DNA of 64,000 bases from Nectonema munidae (lineage: Eukaryota; Nematomorpha; Nectonematoida; Nectonematidae): assembly GCA_030549495.1 (NCBI GenBank), contig JAUIRK010000855.1:2599501-2663500 (forward strand), given 5' to 3'. Position numbers and translations under genes: made by a program. Numbering within the stretch: position 1 is the stretch's first letter; each line of letters opens with the position of its first letter. Below are positions 12,008 through 23,427 of the stretch, piece by piece. The notes beneath the pieces are model-generated. The model had not been told where the DNA came from and did not search any database. It saw nothing but the letters and a program-made list of their open reading frames with translations.

Positions 12008-12135
12008 AACTGTCTTCATGCAATGTAACACTCAATCTCATTCACATTGCTTACCGAAGATTGACATTTGAAGAGAGCTACGAGATTCGTGATTCAACTT
12101 TGTTTCTTAGAAGCGAAAATTCAGTGTGCAGAGCG
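12008..12135 (+). CDS. SEA/EGF membrane protein, long form: SEA domain, first half
   Basis: A 128-bp exon enters in phase 1 after a strong acceptor (TTTATCTTTGACAG) and leaves in phase 0 at GTAAGG. It reads LSSCNVTLNLIHIAYRRLTF, then EESYEIRDSTLFLRSENSVC and RA. The pattern of an opening beta strand, then Y.IRDS..FL....VC.A, is that of the N-terminal half of a SEA domain, an extracellular module found near membranes in mucins, interphotoreceptor proteoglycans and similar proteins. One N-glycosylation sequon (NVT) is visible. The domain is finished in the next exon. Confidence 0.75.
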
Positions 12136-13229
12136 GTAAGGAATTTTACTTTATTAGTTGTTGTCTTTCCGTGAGCATGAGAATCTTCATTATTATCATT
12201 TGATCAATTACATTTCTATCAATTTTTCATTTCATCAAAAAAGACTTTAGAAGTAGAGGAGCTATAACACAAGGTAAACTTTCACATAATCTTCCACAAA
12301 TCGGATTAAAGTTATTAACCTTGAATTGGCATATAAACGAGTTTAAGTTCTAAATTATACTTTTTGAATTCTAAATAATTTCATTAACTTCAAAATTGTT
12401 ATTTAGTTTTTTTGAATTTGATTTAAAATTTTCTTTTTTTTTTATTGTAGGAAAAAATATGAGGATTCAGGCAATATTCATTGATATAAAAAATAATTAT
12501 ATCAAAAAACTTTTTTTATTCAGCATAAAAACAAGTAATCTCAGCTCCTTTTAGCAATACCTGTGTAATATAACTTTTACAAACTTTACAACTTACTTTT
12601 GATAGCTGAGAACAAATTTAAATAAGAAAATTTAGAACTTAAAAAAGGTAATTTAAAGTTAAAAAAGACAATTTTAGAGGTTAAAAAGGAAAAATTTCAA
12701 TCAAATTAACACTAATTTTTTTACACATCCAAAAGAAAAAATATACACGTTAAAAATTTTAAAGTTCAGTGTTTTAAACATTTTCTTTATTTTCTGCGTA
12801 TTATCTTTTGGCAAAAGTTTTTGAAATGGAATTCTCGTCGCTAGAGCCGAGAAAATGTTTAAAGCCACACATGGGAATTTTTTAGTGATAATTTTTCACT
12901 ATTGTAAGCTATAAGGAAAGAATCAAAATTTTAAAGCCGGTTCTAAATCTGAAAATGGATGTTTATTAAAAATATTCATTATATCTTGTTTTTTCGAAGT
13001 ATTTTTTCCGTTTGAAGGCATTTTAGTTACTCCTTTGTGCTTGTCAATATAATCTGTGTGTTTTTCAAGCTGTGAAGAATTGTCTATTCCTAAAAAGAGA
13101 TATCATGTAGCAAGAGTTATATTTGTCTATCTTTACTCGCTTACCATTTGAAATTAACCAATTAAATGTGAAATAAGGATGATTGACAGGATGGATAACG
13201 ATCAATTTATTATTATAATTTTTTTATAG

Positions 13230-13453
13230 ATCAAAAGAAGCATATACTCCACAAATCTTCGATCTGCATTTAAATCTTGCAAAGTTTTAGAAGTCAAACC
13301 GAGATCAAATTCACACTCGGGCCTAACATTCTACGTACGAATCGATGTAAAACCGGGAAGAATCAAAACAAACTCCATCTGTCAAACGGAACTTGATGCA
13401 TTCATACAACGAAATCGTGGATGTCTTGGAAACACACATGTGTGCGTTAAACT
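13230..13453 (+). CDS. SEA/EGF membrane protein, long form: SEA domain, second half
   Basis: A 224-bp exon, phase 0 in, phase 2 out (donor GTAAGG). It reads IKRSIYSTNLRSAFKSCKVL, then EVKPRSNSHSGLTFYVRIDV and a tail with three cysteines (CQTEL, RGCLGN, HVCVKL). The L..S.LRSAFK.C.V...RP/KP...L.F.VR.DV pattern is typical SEA. The autoproteolysis motif GSVVV seen in self-cleaving SEA domains is absent, so cleavage is not predicted. Joined to 12008-12135 the domain is about 90-100 residues, the normal size. Confidence 0.75.
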
Positions 13454-14771
13454 GTAAGGATACTTTGTTTTATAATTTTCGCTTTTAACTAATACATATG
13501 TTATTATTCGCAATTCGGGAGCAGAATCCACATAATTTCTTCAGAGAGTTTGTGAATGATCTTTCTCTATGTGAAAATCACCAGGAAATTAACGGTCATA
13601 CATTTAGAAAACCTTCTTATGCCAGAATTTATCATTATCTTGAAACTCAGCAAAGGTTTCAGACAAGTATACACAGAAAATAATTGAACAAACAAACATA
13701 TGTGCTATCTCACTACCTTTTCTGGTCCACTTAAAATTAAAAAAAGTGCTTGCAATACTGACTCGTTGGAGCTAAACATTAACATATGGGTCGGTTAGTT
13801 TTTTGTATAGGCAAGTAATGATTAGATAAGAAAAGTATGTTTTTGTTTATATGTGTTACTGCATTTAACAAGTAATATATGATAAATAATTTCATCATGT
13901 AGATTTGATTAACTTCAAATTGAGAAAAGTTGTAAAGGAAAACCCCATCTCCAAGACAAATTTCACGTTGGAATCAAGTTTCAATAAGGGTCCAACAAAT
14001 CTTCTATTTGAATGTTTCCTTCTGATACTTTTGGAAATAACTCATCAATGTGGGCAGATTCCCTCTCAGGATAAATCTGCTAAGCAAATTGCTTGTTGAA
14101 CCCAAATTTGGGAACTCGCACCATGATGGCCAATTTTTGAAGGAATCCATAAACTTCCGTCAGATGTGTGACTACTCATTACCCATTAAAAAGTGTAAAA
14201 TGGATGAAAGTTTTTTTTCTGGTTTCCGCTAAGGTTGCAAACTATGAGAGCTAATAGGGTAGTAGCTAGAAGTATGATGGCAATTCTCTTTGAAAGTACA
14301 TCTGATTCTGCTCCTTTGAAGGTATCAATATGTGTGTTGCTATGTTGAACGGCAATGAAAACAAGATACGAGAAGTTGAGTTTCTTGTAGCCCCGTGCTT
14401 CATTTATTCCTCTGTCTTGGGTTGCTCTATGACTTAAAATCTTTGAGAACACTTTCAAACGTACTTCGAACAAGAGTCTTTGTGCTAGATAATTGTAAGG
14501 ATCCGCTTGACAGGCTGGAACATTTGTCTCAATGAACACTGTGATTATGGGATCCTGATGTCGAAAGAAAAGCTTCACCCAACTTAGGCAAGCAATCGAA
14601 ATACGACGCGCAGAATTAAGAATGTCGAAGTTATTAGATTTTTCGCAAAGACGTGTCTGGAAGACAATGAATGTGCTTTCAAAGGACTGAATATTGATTA
14701 TTATTGATTGATTGCCTTTGATTTATCGATTTCTTGATAGAGTGGGCAGAAAGCAGCTTGCTCCATTTGAC
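13454..14771. other. Intron with unidentified less AT-rich segment
   Basis: 13900-14660 is richer in G+C than its surroundings. On the minus strand 14186-14640 is open through a hydrophobic segment IAIILLATTLLALIVCNLSG preceded by a polar region with VFIETNVPACQADPYNYLAQ. I do not recognise a family. It could be a retrocopy, a decayed transposon gene or a host gene nested in the intron. Confidence 0.3.
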
Positions 14772-15910
14772 TCAGTGATGCCAATTTGGATTATTTAAAT
14801 CTAGATCTAGATTAATTTGACTTTGTCTAGATTTGAAAAAAATCCGTCTAGATTATAGATTTTTTTCTGGATTATTTTGGATGAAAAAAAAATTTCTAGA
14901 CTATTTTTTCATCATTTTTTTGCAAGTTTTTAAAAAAAAATTTTTTTTAATTTTTTAAAAAATTATTTTCAAAATATAGATATATAATAACATAATTTCA
15001 TTTATTACGGACTAATTTTTTTTTAATGTCGAAAAAAATATTTACGCACAAAAATTTCGTAATGAGTGGCTCCAGGAAAAAGATTTCAAAGATTGGCTTT
15101 CTAGGATTGTTGAAGATGATTGCAAAGCTTTTCGCAAAAGATGCAAATGTGAGATAAAAGCTAAATATCAAGATTTGAAACAGCATATGGTGACAAAGAA
15201 ACACGTTGCCTCTGAACCTTTCAAAATGAAAAAAATAGATACTTTCGTTAAAAAAACCCTTCTTGATTCTATACTTCTTGAAGAAATTATAGCGTTATAT
15301 ATGTGCTGCCACTCTTCAATAAAATTAGCTGTGATCATCTTGTAGATATGTTGAAAAATAAAGTAGCTGATAGCAAATTGATAATGGAACTCAAAAATTG
15401 CACAGGACAAAATGTTCCAAATTGATCAACAATATTCTTTACCCTCATTTTGAATCAGATTTACTTGAAGATGTCGGTAACAGTAAATTTTGTTTACTTA
15501 TAGATGAATCTAATGATATAAGCGTGACAAAGCTACCTGGTCTTTAGATCATTTATTATAGTAAATTTTTTTACTACTTCCTATGCCACATCTGAAGGAT
15601 TACCCAGAAATCTTACTTATATGATTTCTGAAACAAATAAATGCTTCGCATACTCTGCATTGAGACTGCGAAAATATAGAGCGTTGTACAAATCCCTGAA
15701 TGATGCCTGACGCAACTCCATTGAAAATACAAAAGGTATTCCAAACAAGAATTCTTCATCAATGCAATGAACTCAAAAATCACTTCTATTTTACGCGTAA
15801 AACAGAAAGGTGTTATACAGCAGAAATATTGTATCAAATGTATTCAGATGAAGCAAATTTGCTGTATTATCTTTTTTTTATAATGAAGATACTTTAAAAT
15901 GTTCACTGGG
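14772..15910 (+). mobile_element. Decayed hAT-type DNA transposon (BED zinc finger transposase remains)
   Basis: 15040-15230 reads FRNEWLQEKDFKDWLSRIV and then a C.C...DLKQHMVTKKHV zinc-finger-like block, followed in shifted frames by KFCLLIDESNDISVTK (15484-15530) and, at 15738-15895, QTRILHQCNELKNHFYF, ERCYTAEILYQMYSDEANLL. These blocks in this order characterise hAT-like transposase families with an N-terminal BED finger. The left end CAGTGATGCCAATTTGG (about 14772) resembles a hAT terminal repeat. Frames change several times and the right terminal repeat was not found. Confidence 0.65.
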
Positions 15911-16228
15911 CAGTAAACATATCTCTGCTTATAGTAATGTGATATAAAAATAATGAACATGTTAAAAAAAATAAAAAATACCTGTTTTTAAGTTAATTTG
16001 CAAAAAAAGATTTACATATTGAGAAAGGTAATTAAACATTTCCAAAATTGAACAAATTGAAAAAAATTGTTTAACTTCTCAAACCCAATGAAAAATCATG
16101 AGATTAAAAAAATATTTTCTATGGCATATTTTGATTTTTGCATATTTATATATAATTTATTAGTTTGTTTATAGAAAGAGTGAAAAATTTCTTAAAGATA
16201 AATAAGTAATCATAAAAACATCTACTGT

Positions 16229-16385
16229 GGATGGGACGTGAGTATGGTTGGTTAGATACTGGGTTTTGATAAATCAAGGTCTTGGGTTCGATCCCACATC
16301 AAGCGGCCAATTGTGCCTTTTCGATGAAAACATACTACGGTACCATTACCATTACCACTATCAATGTAAAAAATATAATGCGATT
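16229..16385 (+). repeat. tRNA-derived SINE, family 2, copy a
   Basis: Box A-like GAGTATGGTTGGTTAGATAC and box B GGTTCGATCCC, tRNA spacing, then a body with TTTTCGATGAAAACAT. Three more copies on the minus strand lie at 17700, 47685 and 49570. Confidence 0.75.
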
Positions 16386-17313
16386 TTTTTCCAAAATTAA
16401 CGAAAGAAATTTTTTATAACAAAGGATTTAAAAGTCTGTAAAAACGAAATGCCATTTAAAATTTGGTTAGATAAGTACATTTTTTTACCCTTTGACAGCG
16501 AATATAAAATGTGTTTTTAAGAAAAGGTTATGAATTATAACTTCAAGTAAACATTTAAAGATGAATTAACAACAAGTTATATATATGTCTTTACCCCATT
16601 GTAAGTACACCCATAGAAAATACGTAACAATTAATCATTATATTTAGGAAACTATCAATACTTTCCACACCATATCTATACACCTTGCTTTAATTCATGA
16701 TTCCAGAGTTTTTTTTATTTATTTTTTTTATAAAAAATTGATTAATTTTTTTTAATTATTTTTTTCTGAAAAATCGCAAGATTGTGTATGAAATTCATTC
16801 CAATTTTGATAAATTCTTGTTCTCTTTAAAACGTTATTCACAATATCTGATCTACAAATCGAACAAGTATAGCAACCTGTACATTTTGTTTCTAAAATTC
16901 ACTAATATGCCCTAAAAAATAAAACCATTAAAAAAATGATTATATATTTGGATGAGATCAAATAAATGAACTTTGTGATGTTAGAGAGACCTTACCGATT
17001 AAAATCACAGACGATCCTCGAAAAAAAATATAAAAATATAAAAAAATAATAAAAAAAATTTTTTTTAACTTTATTTTGGTAAAAAAATGTCAAAAGGCAT
17101 TTTTTTAATGTTTTGATTGGAAATAAAAAATTGCTTTATTTGTCCGATGATCTTATCTGTGGTGTGATGGCCTATCGCGCTGCACTCGCTTTTCACAATA
17201 TTTTAGTTCAACGCGAGATGAAAGCGAATTATTTTCAAAGAATTATGTCTTAAAAAACACAAACTGTTTATGACATAATTAAATTTATTAAATTCCTTTT
17301 TTGTCAATTTTAG

Positions 17314-17448
17314 GAGAAAAAATGAATGCTTGATGAATGAAAAGGAAACATGCCAAGTTAATCAGCAGTGTTCCTTCTCCAAACAGTTTGGCGGGATGTA
17401 TTGTCAGTGCAAGTCGCCAATGGTTTTAATTAATAACCTTTGCTTCAG
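17314..17448 (+). CDS. SEA/EGF membrane protein, long form: EGF-like domain 1
   Basis: A 135-bp exon, phase 2 in and phase 2 out (acceptor TCAATTTTAG, donor GTAAAT). The product has six cysteines in the order C-x7-C-x5-C-x10-C-x1-C-x10-C, from NECLMNEKETC to INNLCFR, the spacing of an EGF-like domain. It follows the SEA domain directly, an arrangement known from mucin-type and interphotoreceptor matrix proteoglycan proteins. No calcium-binding consensus at its start. Confidence 0.8.
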
Positions 17449-17586
17449 GTAAATCACTTTTATTTATTTGTGGAAAGTGCGAAAAAATCGCCCTTTTAGC
17501 CCTGAAAATGGGTATTATTTTATTCAAGATAGTGATGAATTATTTTATATCTCAAAACGGCAATGTTGATTTCTCTATTTGCCATA

Positions 17587-17604
17587 TGTGTGTGTGTGTG
17601 TGTG
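17587..17604 (+). repeat. (TG)n microsatellite
   Basis: Nine TG units in the intron. Confidence 0.9.
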
Positions 17605-17699
17605 GAAACATTAGTTTGATCAATTCCTTGTCATATTTCTACCAACATGCTTAAATGATCCGCTTTCAGAGTAAAAAGTTTTTTTTAACAAAGGTAAGA

Positions 17700-17845
17700 G
17701 TAGCGTAGGGTGTTTTCATCGAGAAGACACAATGGCGCCGCTTATATCGAACGATGAGAAAGTAGGCTTGATGGGGGATCGAACCCAAGCCCTTGAGTTA
17801 TCGAAACCCAGTACCTAACCAACCTTACTCTCGCCGTTTCTGAAA
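17700..17845 (-). repeat. tRNA-derived SINE, family 2, copy b
   Basis: Reverse complement of the family at 16229: box B complement GGGATCGAACCC, box A complement CTAACCAACCTTACTC, body GTTTTCATCGAGAAGACACA. Confidence 0.75.
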
Positions 17846-18264
17846 TGCCTTGCTAACATAAGCTATTTTACATTAATGAAGATTTTATTATTTTAAATTA
17901 GAATTGGGCATATATTCAAATCCCTTCAGTATTGAAGTAAGATCCTTCAATACTTACTACGTTTAATTTTGTAAGAACACAAATCAAAGTTTTATATAAA
18001 ACAGTATTCTCTCGTGATAGATCGACTCATTCTATCAAATTCCTTCAGGATAAGTTCATCAAACATTAAATTTAGCATTTTAATACATTTTCACTATTAG
18101 TTATGATTTCTATATATTTATAACTCATGTAAGTAAATATCTTTTTATAATTCAATTTTTCGAAAAGTCATCTTTATTCTATTTTATATTTTGCAAGATT
18201 TAACTTTTTTTCAAAATCATTTCACAAACCTATTTGTTATCATTTTTTATTAAATTATTTTAAA

Positions 18265-18339
18265 ACCCCCCTTTTCCTTTTTTCCAAACCCCCCCGGGGG
18301 GGGGGGGGGACTTTCCCCCCCCAAAATCCCCCCCCCCCC

Positions 18340-18371
<32 letters not shown>
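18265..18371 (+). other. Homopolymer cluster, probable assembly artefact
   Basis: Runs of C, then G, then C twice, then more than 25 A follow each other within about 100 bp. No biological element of this form is known to me; noisy low-coverage or gap-filled sequence is the likely cause. It lies in an intron, so the gene model is not affected. Confidence 0.6.
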
Positions 18372-18375
<4 letters not shown>

Positions 18376-18489
18376 TCCTACACTATACAATGTGCTAAAC
18401 TATATTTTAAAAGAAAAGGGAGATTTATTACTACTATAAAGTAAAAAACAAGCATAGCACAATTTGGTAAGTTTTTCTATCTTATCGAC

Positions 18490-18605
18490 CCGTAAAGATC
18501 TGTTATCGACCACTTTGCCGACTCCTGGCGTAGATAGAGTGTGGGATCCCGTGATCAGGTCAAGAGTTTGCTTCCCTTCTCTTGCCTGGGTCCGTCAAAA
18601 AAACG
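18490..18605 (+). repeat. Possible decayed tRNA-derived repeat
   Basis: GTGGGATCCCGTGATCAGGTCAAG and nearby GC-rich words resemble a SINE head, but box B is poor and no second copy was found in the window. Confidence 0.3.
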
Positions 18606-20081
18606 ACAACATATGTTACATTGATTCCCTCTTCAAGTCTTAATATATTATACTTATTTTGTGCACATCCAACATCTATCACATACTGAAATAGCAAATA
18701 TACCTAAACTTTAAAAGTAAGATTTAATTTCAATTCAATTCAATTTAAAGTTAATGAAAGTTACAAATTCAATAGTAGGCTAATTTACAAGATGGAGAAA
18801 AATATTTTAATTTTTTCCCTATAAAAAAACTTAGAGTGGATTAGGATCGGTTCGCCAAAGCAAAGTATAAATACGAGATGTGAATTGTGATTACCTTGAA
18901 AAAGTAGATGAAGCAAGTTGGAGAAAATTGTAAATAATGATGCATTGACTATTCTCCAAGCACCCGATATTCTATCCATAAAGTATTCATCCGCCAAAAC
19001 ATTTATACAAAGTAAAAAGATTCTGAAGAAAGTCAGAGAGAGAGAGAGAGAGAAAAACATGGATGTCATAAAAGATGCATTCTCACTTCAGAAGAGCTAA
19101 CGCACCTTGAAGATCTAATGAAAAGAAACCCCTGGCACACACAGTGGAAGAATTGAAATGTAAAATAGAGGCGTAATATTCTATAAAAAAAGTACCTTCC
19201 TTCTAATCTTCTAATATTTTAGAAAGAAAATTTATTTTGCATGTAAGTTTAAGGATGTGGTTCTAAGATGTCAGCAATCTCTCATTTTGTAGATGTAGGT
19301 AGTTTTAACCTGAAATCACGTAGGATCAAAGAATAGCAAAGAGAAATTGCTTTTGTTCCTGTAGTTATAAATGGAAAAAAATGTTTTTTTCAATTTTGCC
19401 CATGCTACAAAGTCGATCATTCTAAAATCATCCAAAACAAAATCTAGAATGGATAGGTTTTCTTGGAATTTGTTAAAGAACTTGTAAAAAAAAAGAAAAT
19501 GATGGTGAAATCAAAGATGGCGTGTAGATAATTGTAGACAGCCGCCAAGCAATCCACAACTGGCAACTTTGAAAAAGATTAATTAAAAAGCATGGAAAAT
19601 TCATTCCAAAGTACTTTCCTCTATACTTTTATAGGTGTAAGCAAATGTCAAAAAAAATTGAATTCAAATATTAATATTTCTCTTAGCTTTTTTCTTCTTT
19701 TTTTTAAGCTGACTAATCATACTATTGAAACTTAAGAAATGAATGCAGTTTTTACGTCTATTCCATTTTTTAACTGCATCACAACGATTAGTGGATAAAA
19801 ATTTAAACTATTTTAAATAATTGATACAATTTATCAAAGATTGCTTAAACAGAAATATGAAATTTCCCACAAAATTTATCTTTCAAAAAATATAGTGCAT
19901 TTTGAGATGTTGAAAAGGGAGAAACTGATTACGATATGAAGAAGTAATCTATTATTATTAAAAAAAGTTTTTTGAATAAGATAAAAATTGAAAATATTTA
20001 ATCATTTAGACATCTCATCACGGTAACTTGTAAAAACAAATTACAAATGAAAAAATGATTCCATTCCCGAGGTTTGATTGG
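18606..20081. other. Intron, unidentified
   Basis: Holds an (AG)n microsatellite at 19035-19053 and two stretches (18835-19170 and 19250-19560) that look like old coding repeats because they are less AT-rich and contain interrupted open frames. No family could be assigned. Confidence 0.35.
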
Positions 20082-20270
20082 TTGGTTGATTGATTGATTG
20101 GAGAAATCAAAGCACTTTCAGCCGTAAGGCTATATGCTCACATTATGCTTAAGATGGTTAATCACAGTTTTGTGATTTTGCTTTTAGAGTTGGGAGCCTT
20201 GGGGATCGAACCCATGATCTTCAACTGTTAAGTTGAGAGATACACCTTAGAACAACCATTGAGGCTCATC
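20082..20270 (-). repeat. tRNA-derived SINE, family 3, with target duplication
   Basis: A perfect 9-bp direct repeat TTTGATTGG (20073-20081 and 20271-20279) brackets a 189-bp element. On the minus strand it starts with a box A-like GAGCCTCAATGGTTGTTC, has box B GGGTTCGATCCCC, and ends in a (CAAT)n tail. A complete SINE by structure, different in sequence from families 1 and 2. Confidence 0.8.
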
Positions 20271-20822
20271 TTTGATTGGATACAATACAGGAAACTAAAA
20301 AAAAACTAAAAAAGTAAATCCAGCAATTTTTTCAGCGCTAAAATATTAACAGATTAAGAGCTAAATATATTATTATTATTCTTCTTCTTCTTCTTTATTT
20401 AATTGAAATGGAATCGCTAAAAATAAGTATAGAAATACATTGTAAAAATTTTAATGGTAAGACATATTTAAAATTTTTTTTAATATTTTGCTTATTTGAT
20501 ATAAATTATTTTTATTAAAATTTGTTCTAATGCACATTTGAAATAGAGAAAGCGAGAAAAAAAGTAAAAAAATAAAATGAATCAATATAAAAAATGTGAG
20601 GGATATTTGATTGTGCAAATGCTAAAAAGTATAGCTTAAGAACACATATGTTAAAAGTTTTTTGAATTGGTTAAAAAACAGTTTTATCGAGAAATGTCTT
20701 GCTAACATCTTCAGCTCGTTAAATCTTGGAGAAATAGTCTTATTAATTAAAGGCATTTATTGAGCTGTCCTGTAATTTTGCCACAGAATGACTTAATCAT
20801 TTTTAATTTTCCATTTTTGCAG
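20271..20822. other. Intron, simple repeats only
   Basis: Contains (TTA)n followed by (TTC)n at about 20372-20396, probably the tail of a truncated LINE or SINE. Nothing else seen. Confidence 0.5.
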
Positions 20823-23427
20823 AAATCAATGCCACTACTGTCGAAAAAATGAAAACTGCAGAAAAAATTCTAAAACTCTCATCATGAATTGCGAAAGATC
20901 TGACCGCGGTCTAAATCCTTCTTTCCCTTCAAATGAAAGTGAAGTTTCAAATTCAGAAAAAGGAGAGCAAGAAGGAAATGAAGAGAAAGAAGAAGAAAAA
21001 GAGGTGGATACAAATGCTCTGATGCTGAAAAAGTTGAAGTTAAGTAAAAAGAGGGTTCTTGCAACAGAAAAGAGATCCAAAAATTTGTATGAAGATACGG
21101 ATGTGAGTGAGAGCGTGTTAACCACGAAAATGATCAAGAATTTGCTCGCCTCAAAGGAAAAGAGCAAGGAGAAGATTGCAAACAAAATGAAGGTTAAGCC
21201 ATTGGATCAAAAACGCGCCAAAGAGAAGCTGAAGAAGGAATTCTTCTACTTTAAAAGTAGTTTGAGCCCGATTTATCGCACTTCAACAGTGACATCTCTC
21301 AAAGACTTTGAGAAGAGCAAGAATAGCGCAAAATCCATCAAAATCCTCACCCTACTTCAAGAAAAAGGAGACAAGGATGAAAAACATGCAGACGAAAAGG
21401 ATAAACTTTTTAAGTTCTTGAAGGCGAATGAAGATCAAAAAGACGTAATTAAAACCTCAATAGAAACTCTAGCAGAAAATACTTCTAACGTGAATATCAC
21501 AAAGGCTCCCAAAGAAGTCAAAGTCAATGAACTCCTGGAAGGATTAAATAATGAAGGTGGACAGAAGAACACGAAACCTATAAACAAAAAAGAACGAAAA
21601 GAGAATGAAACATTGGAATTGATTGAAGTGAAAAAGGTTTCACAGGAAATCGAAAAAGATAATACTTTGGATCAGCCGAAAGAAGAAATTAGGCCTAACA
21701 AATTAGAAAATAATTATAATGTCACAACCAAAGAAGTTGTGTCAAATTATGGTCACTTCACCGAAACGTATAGCACTGAGAGTTCTGGAAAAGTTAATGG
21801 AAATGGAAAAAATGCTACGAACCTTGAAAATGGAAAAGATGCTCCAAAAATTCTGTTAGTGAAGTCAACCCTTCGCGTGAAAGTAGAAGATGAAAATGGC
21901 GAAAAAAATATTCACAAGATTCCAGATTCAAAATCAAAAGTGCTGAATGATGTTCCAGGAAAGAACTTAGGAAACGATGAAAATGAAGGAAACTCTAAAA
22001 ATTCCAAAACGAAGATGAGAGTTTTGGATCAAATTGTAGAAAGTGAAAAAAATAAAAATTTAAGAAAAAATTCCACTATTAAAAAAGTAAACTCGAAAAT
22101 AATCTCACCTAACGCTCCTATGAATGGAGTTGAAAGCAAAGAAAAAACATCAGAAGATGTTGTTGGAGTTTTCAAAAATTTAACTTTGAAGCGTCATGAT
22201 TTGAAGCAAATTGTGGATGATGAAGAAGAAGAAGAAGTGAATGAAGAAGGGCAAAAGGATACAAAATTAAATTTGGATGAAAGAAAAGTTAAAATAAAAA
22301 AAAATAAGAACTCTTTGAAAAAAGTTAGGAATGCTACTGATCGAAAGTCAGAAGATAGTTTAACCTCTTCCGCAATCAACGTCAATGATTCAAAGATTGA
22401 AAAAAATGAAGGAGATGATGAGGAAATAAGGGTGAAAGAGAGAGTTATAAACGAAGGAAATGACGATGATGAAGAAGAGCAAAATGTAGGCATTGAACGC
22501 AAGAGTGAAAATTTGGAGAGAAAAAAGTCAAAAGATCAGAAAAGGAAGAAAAATCGAGAATATTTGAACACAGTGGTACACAAGTACTACAAACAATTTG
22601 ACTCAGAAACTACTTCACTTCCGCGCCAAAGAGGTTCAACGAACTCTTTCAGAGATCGGGAAGAAAATCTTAATACTGGAAGAAGAGCAAAAGAAGTGTT
22701 TGAAATAGTTTCAAAGAATCTGCAAGAGACCGAAGAACAAGTTGAACATGCTGATTCCAATGAGAACAAAATTCTGACACGATTAAATAAGTTTAGGCTG
22801 GAAGTTAGTCCTTCTAAAAAAACTTTAGTCAACTGGAAAGACAGACGACAAGATGCCATCATCAATGACAAAAAGAATGTGACATTTGTTCTAAAGTTGT
22901 TGAAACCGATTCAGCAAAAAGCTAAGGAATCTAATAAAACTACGGATAAAAGTGAAAAAGAAGAAGTCTTGAAAAAGATCATTAAGAATAACAAGGAGTG
23001 TGATGATATTTTGAAGGAAACAAACTCTTCTGAAGATTCATCTTCGAAAGATAGATCCAAAAGTGTGGATTCAAACTCCAATTTTCAAGTATACACAGGC
23101 GAAGAAAGCAAATTATCGTCAAAAGAAATGTTGAAAGAGAACCAAAAAACCTTTTCCAAAATTGATTCAATTTTGCAGAATAGGAAGAAAACAGAAAGTG
23201 TCGTTGAAAAACCAATCAAATCAAATGAAAATGCTTCCAACTTTAGTGAAAGTCGAAAAGAAGTTTCAAACTTCCTCATTAGTCAAATCAAAGGAGAAGA
23301 AGAACAGGTGGAGGGTGAAGGTACACTCAATACAACCACCAAAGATGTGTCAATCAAAGAGAGTTTTGAGGAAATATCATTGGCTACAACAACTTGCAAT
23401 CCCAATCTCAAAAATAATGACTGTCAG
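20823..23427 (+). CDS. SEA/EGF membrane protein, long form: giant charged exon
   Basis: A 2605-bp exon coding 868 residues. The acceptor (CCATTTTTGCAG) matches the phase-2 exit of 17448, giving Arg, and the donor at 23428 (GTAATA) is phase 0. The frame begins upstream of the ATG at 20884: NQCHYCRKNENCRKNSKT precedes it, so that ATG is not a start. About 25 residues with four cysteines follow the junction; the next 800 or so residues are almost purely hydrophilic, rich in Lys, Glu, Asn and Ser, with several acidic clusters (DDEEEEEVNEE, GNDDDEEEQN) and no repeats, membrane segment or known domain. Near the end TTTCNPNLKNNDCQ begins an EGF-like domain completed in 24753-24849. Expected to be disordered, forming a long charged spacer outside the cell. 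Such Lys/Glu-rich sequence is unusual between EGF modules, where Ser/Thr-rich mucin stretches are commoner. Confidence 0.85.

Noticed and set aside
16229-16310. tRNA gene
   Set aside because: Boxes A and B are present, but acceptor-stem and anticodon-stem pairing fail and several copies exist with shared tails, so it is a SINE.
22194-22502. Minus-strand Ser/Phe-rich ORF
   Set aside because: Mirror of the Lys/Glu-rich exon on the plus strand.
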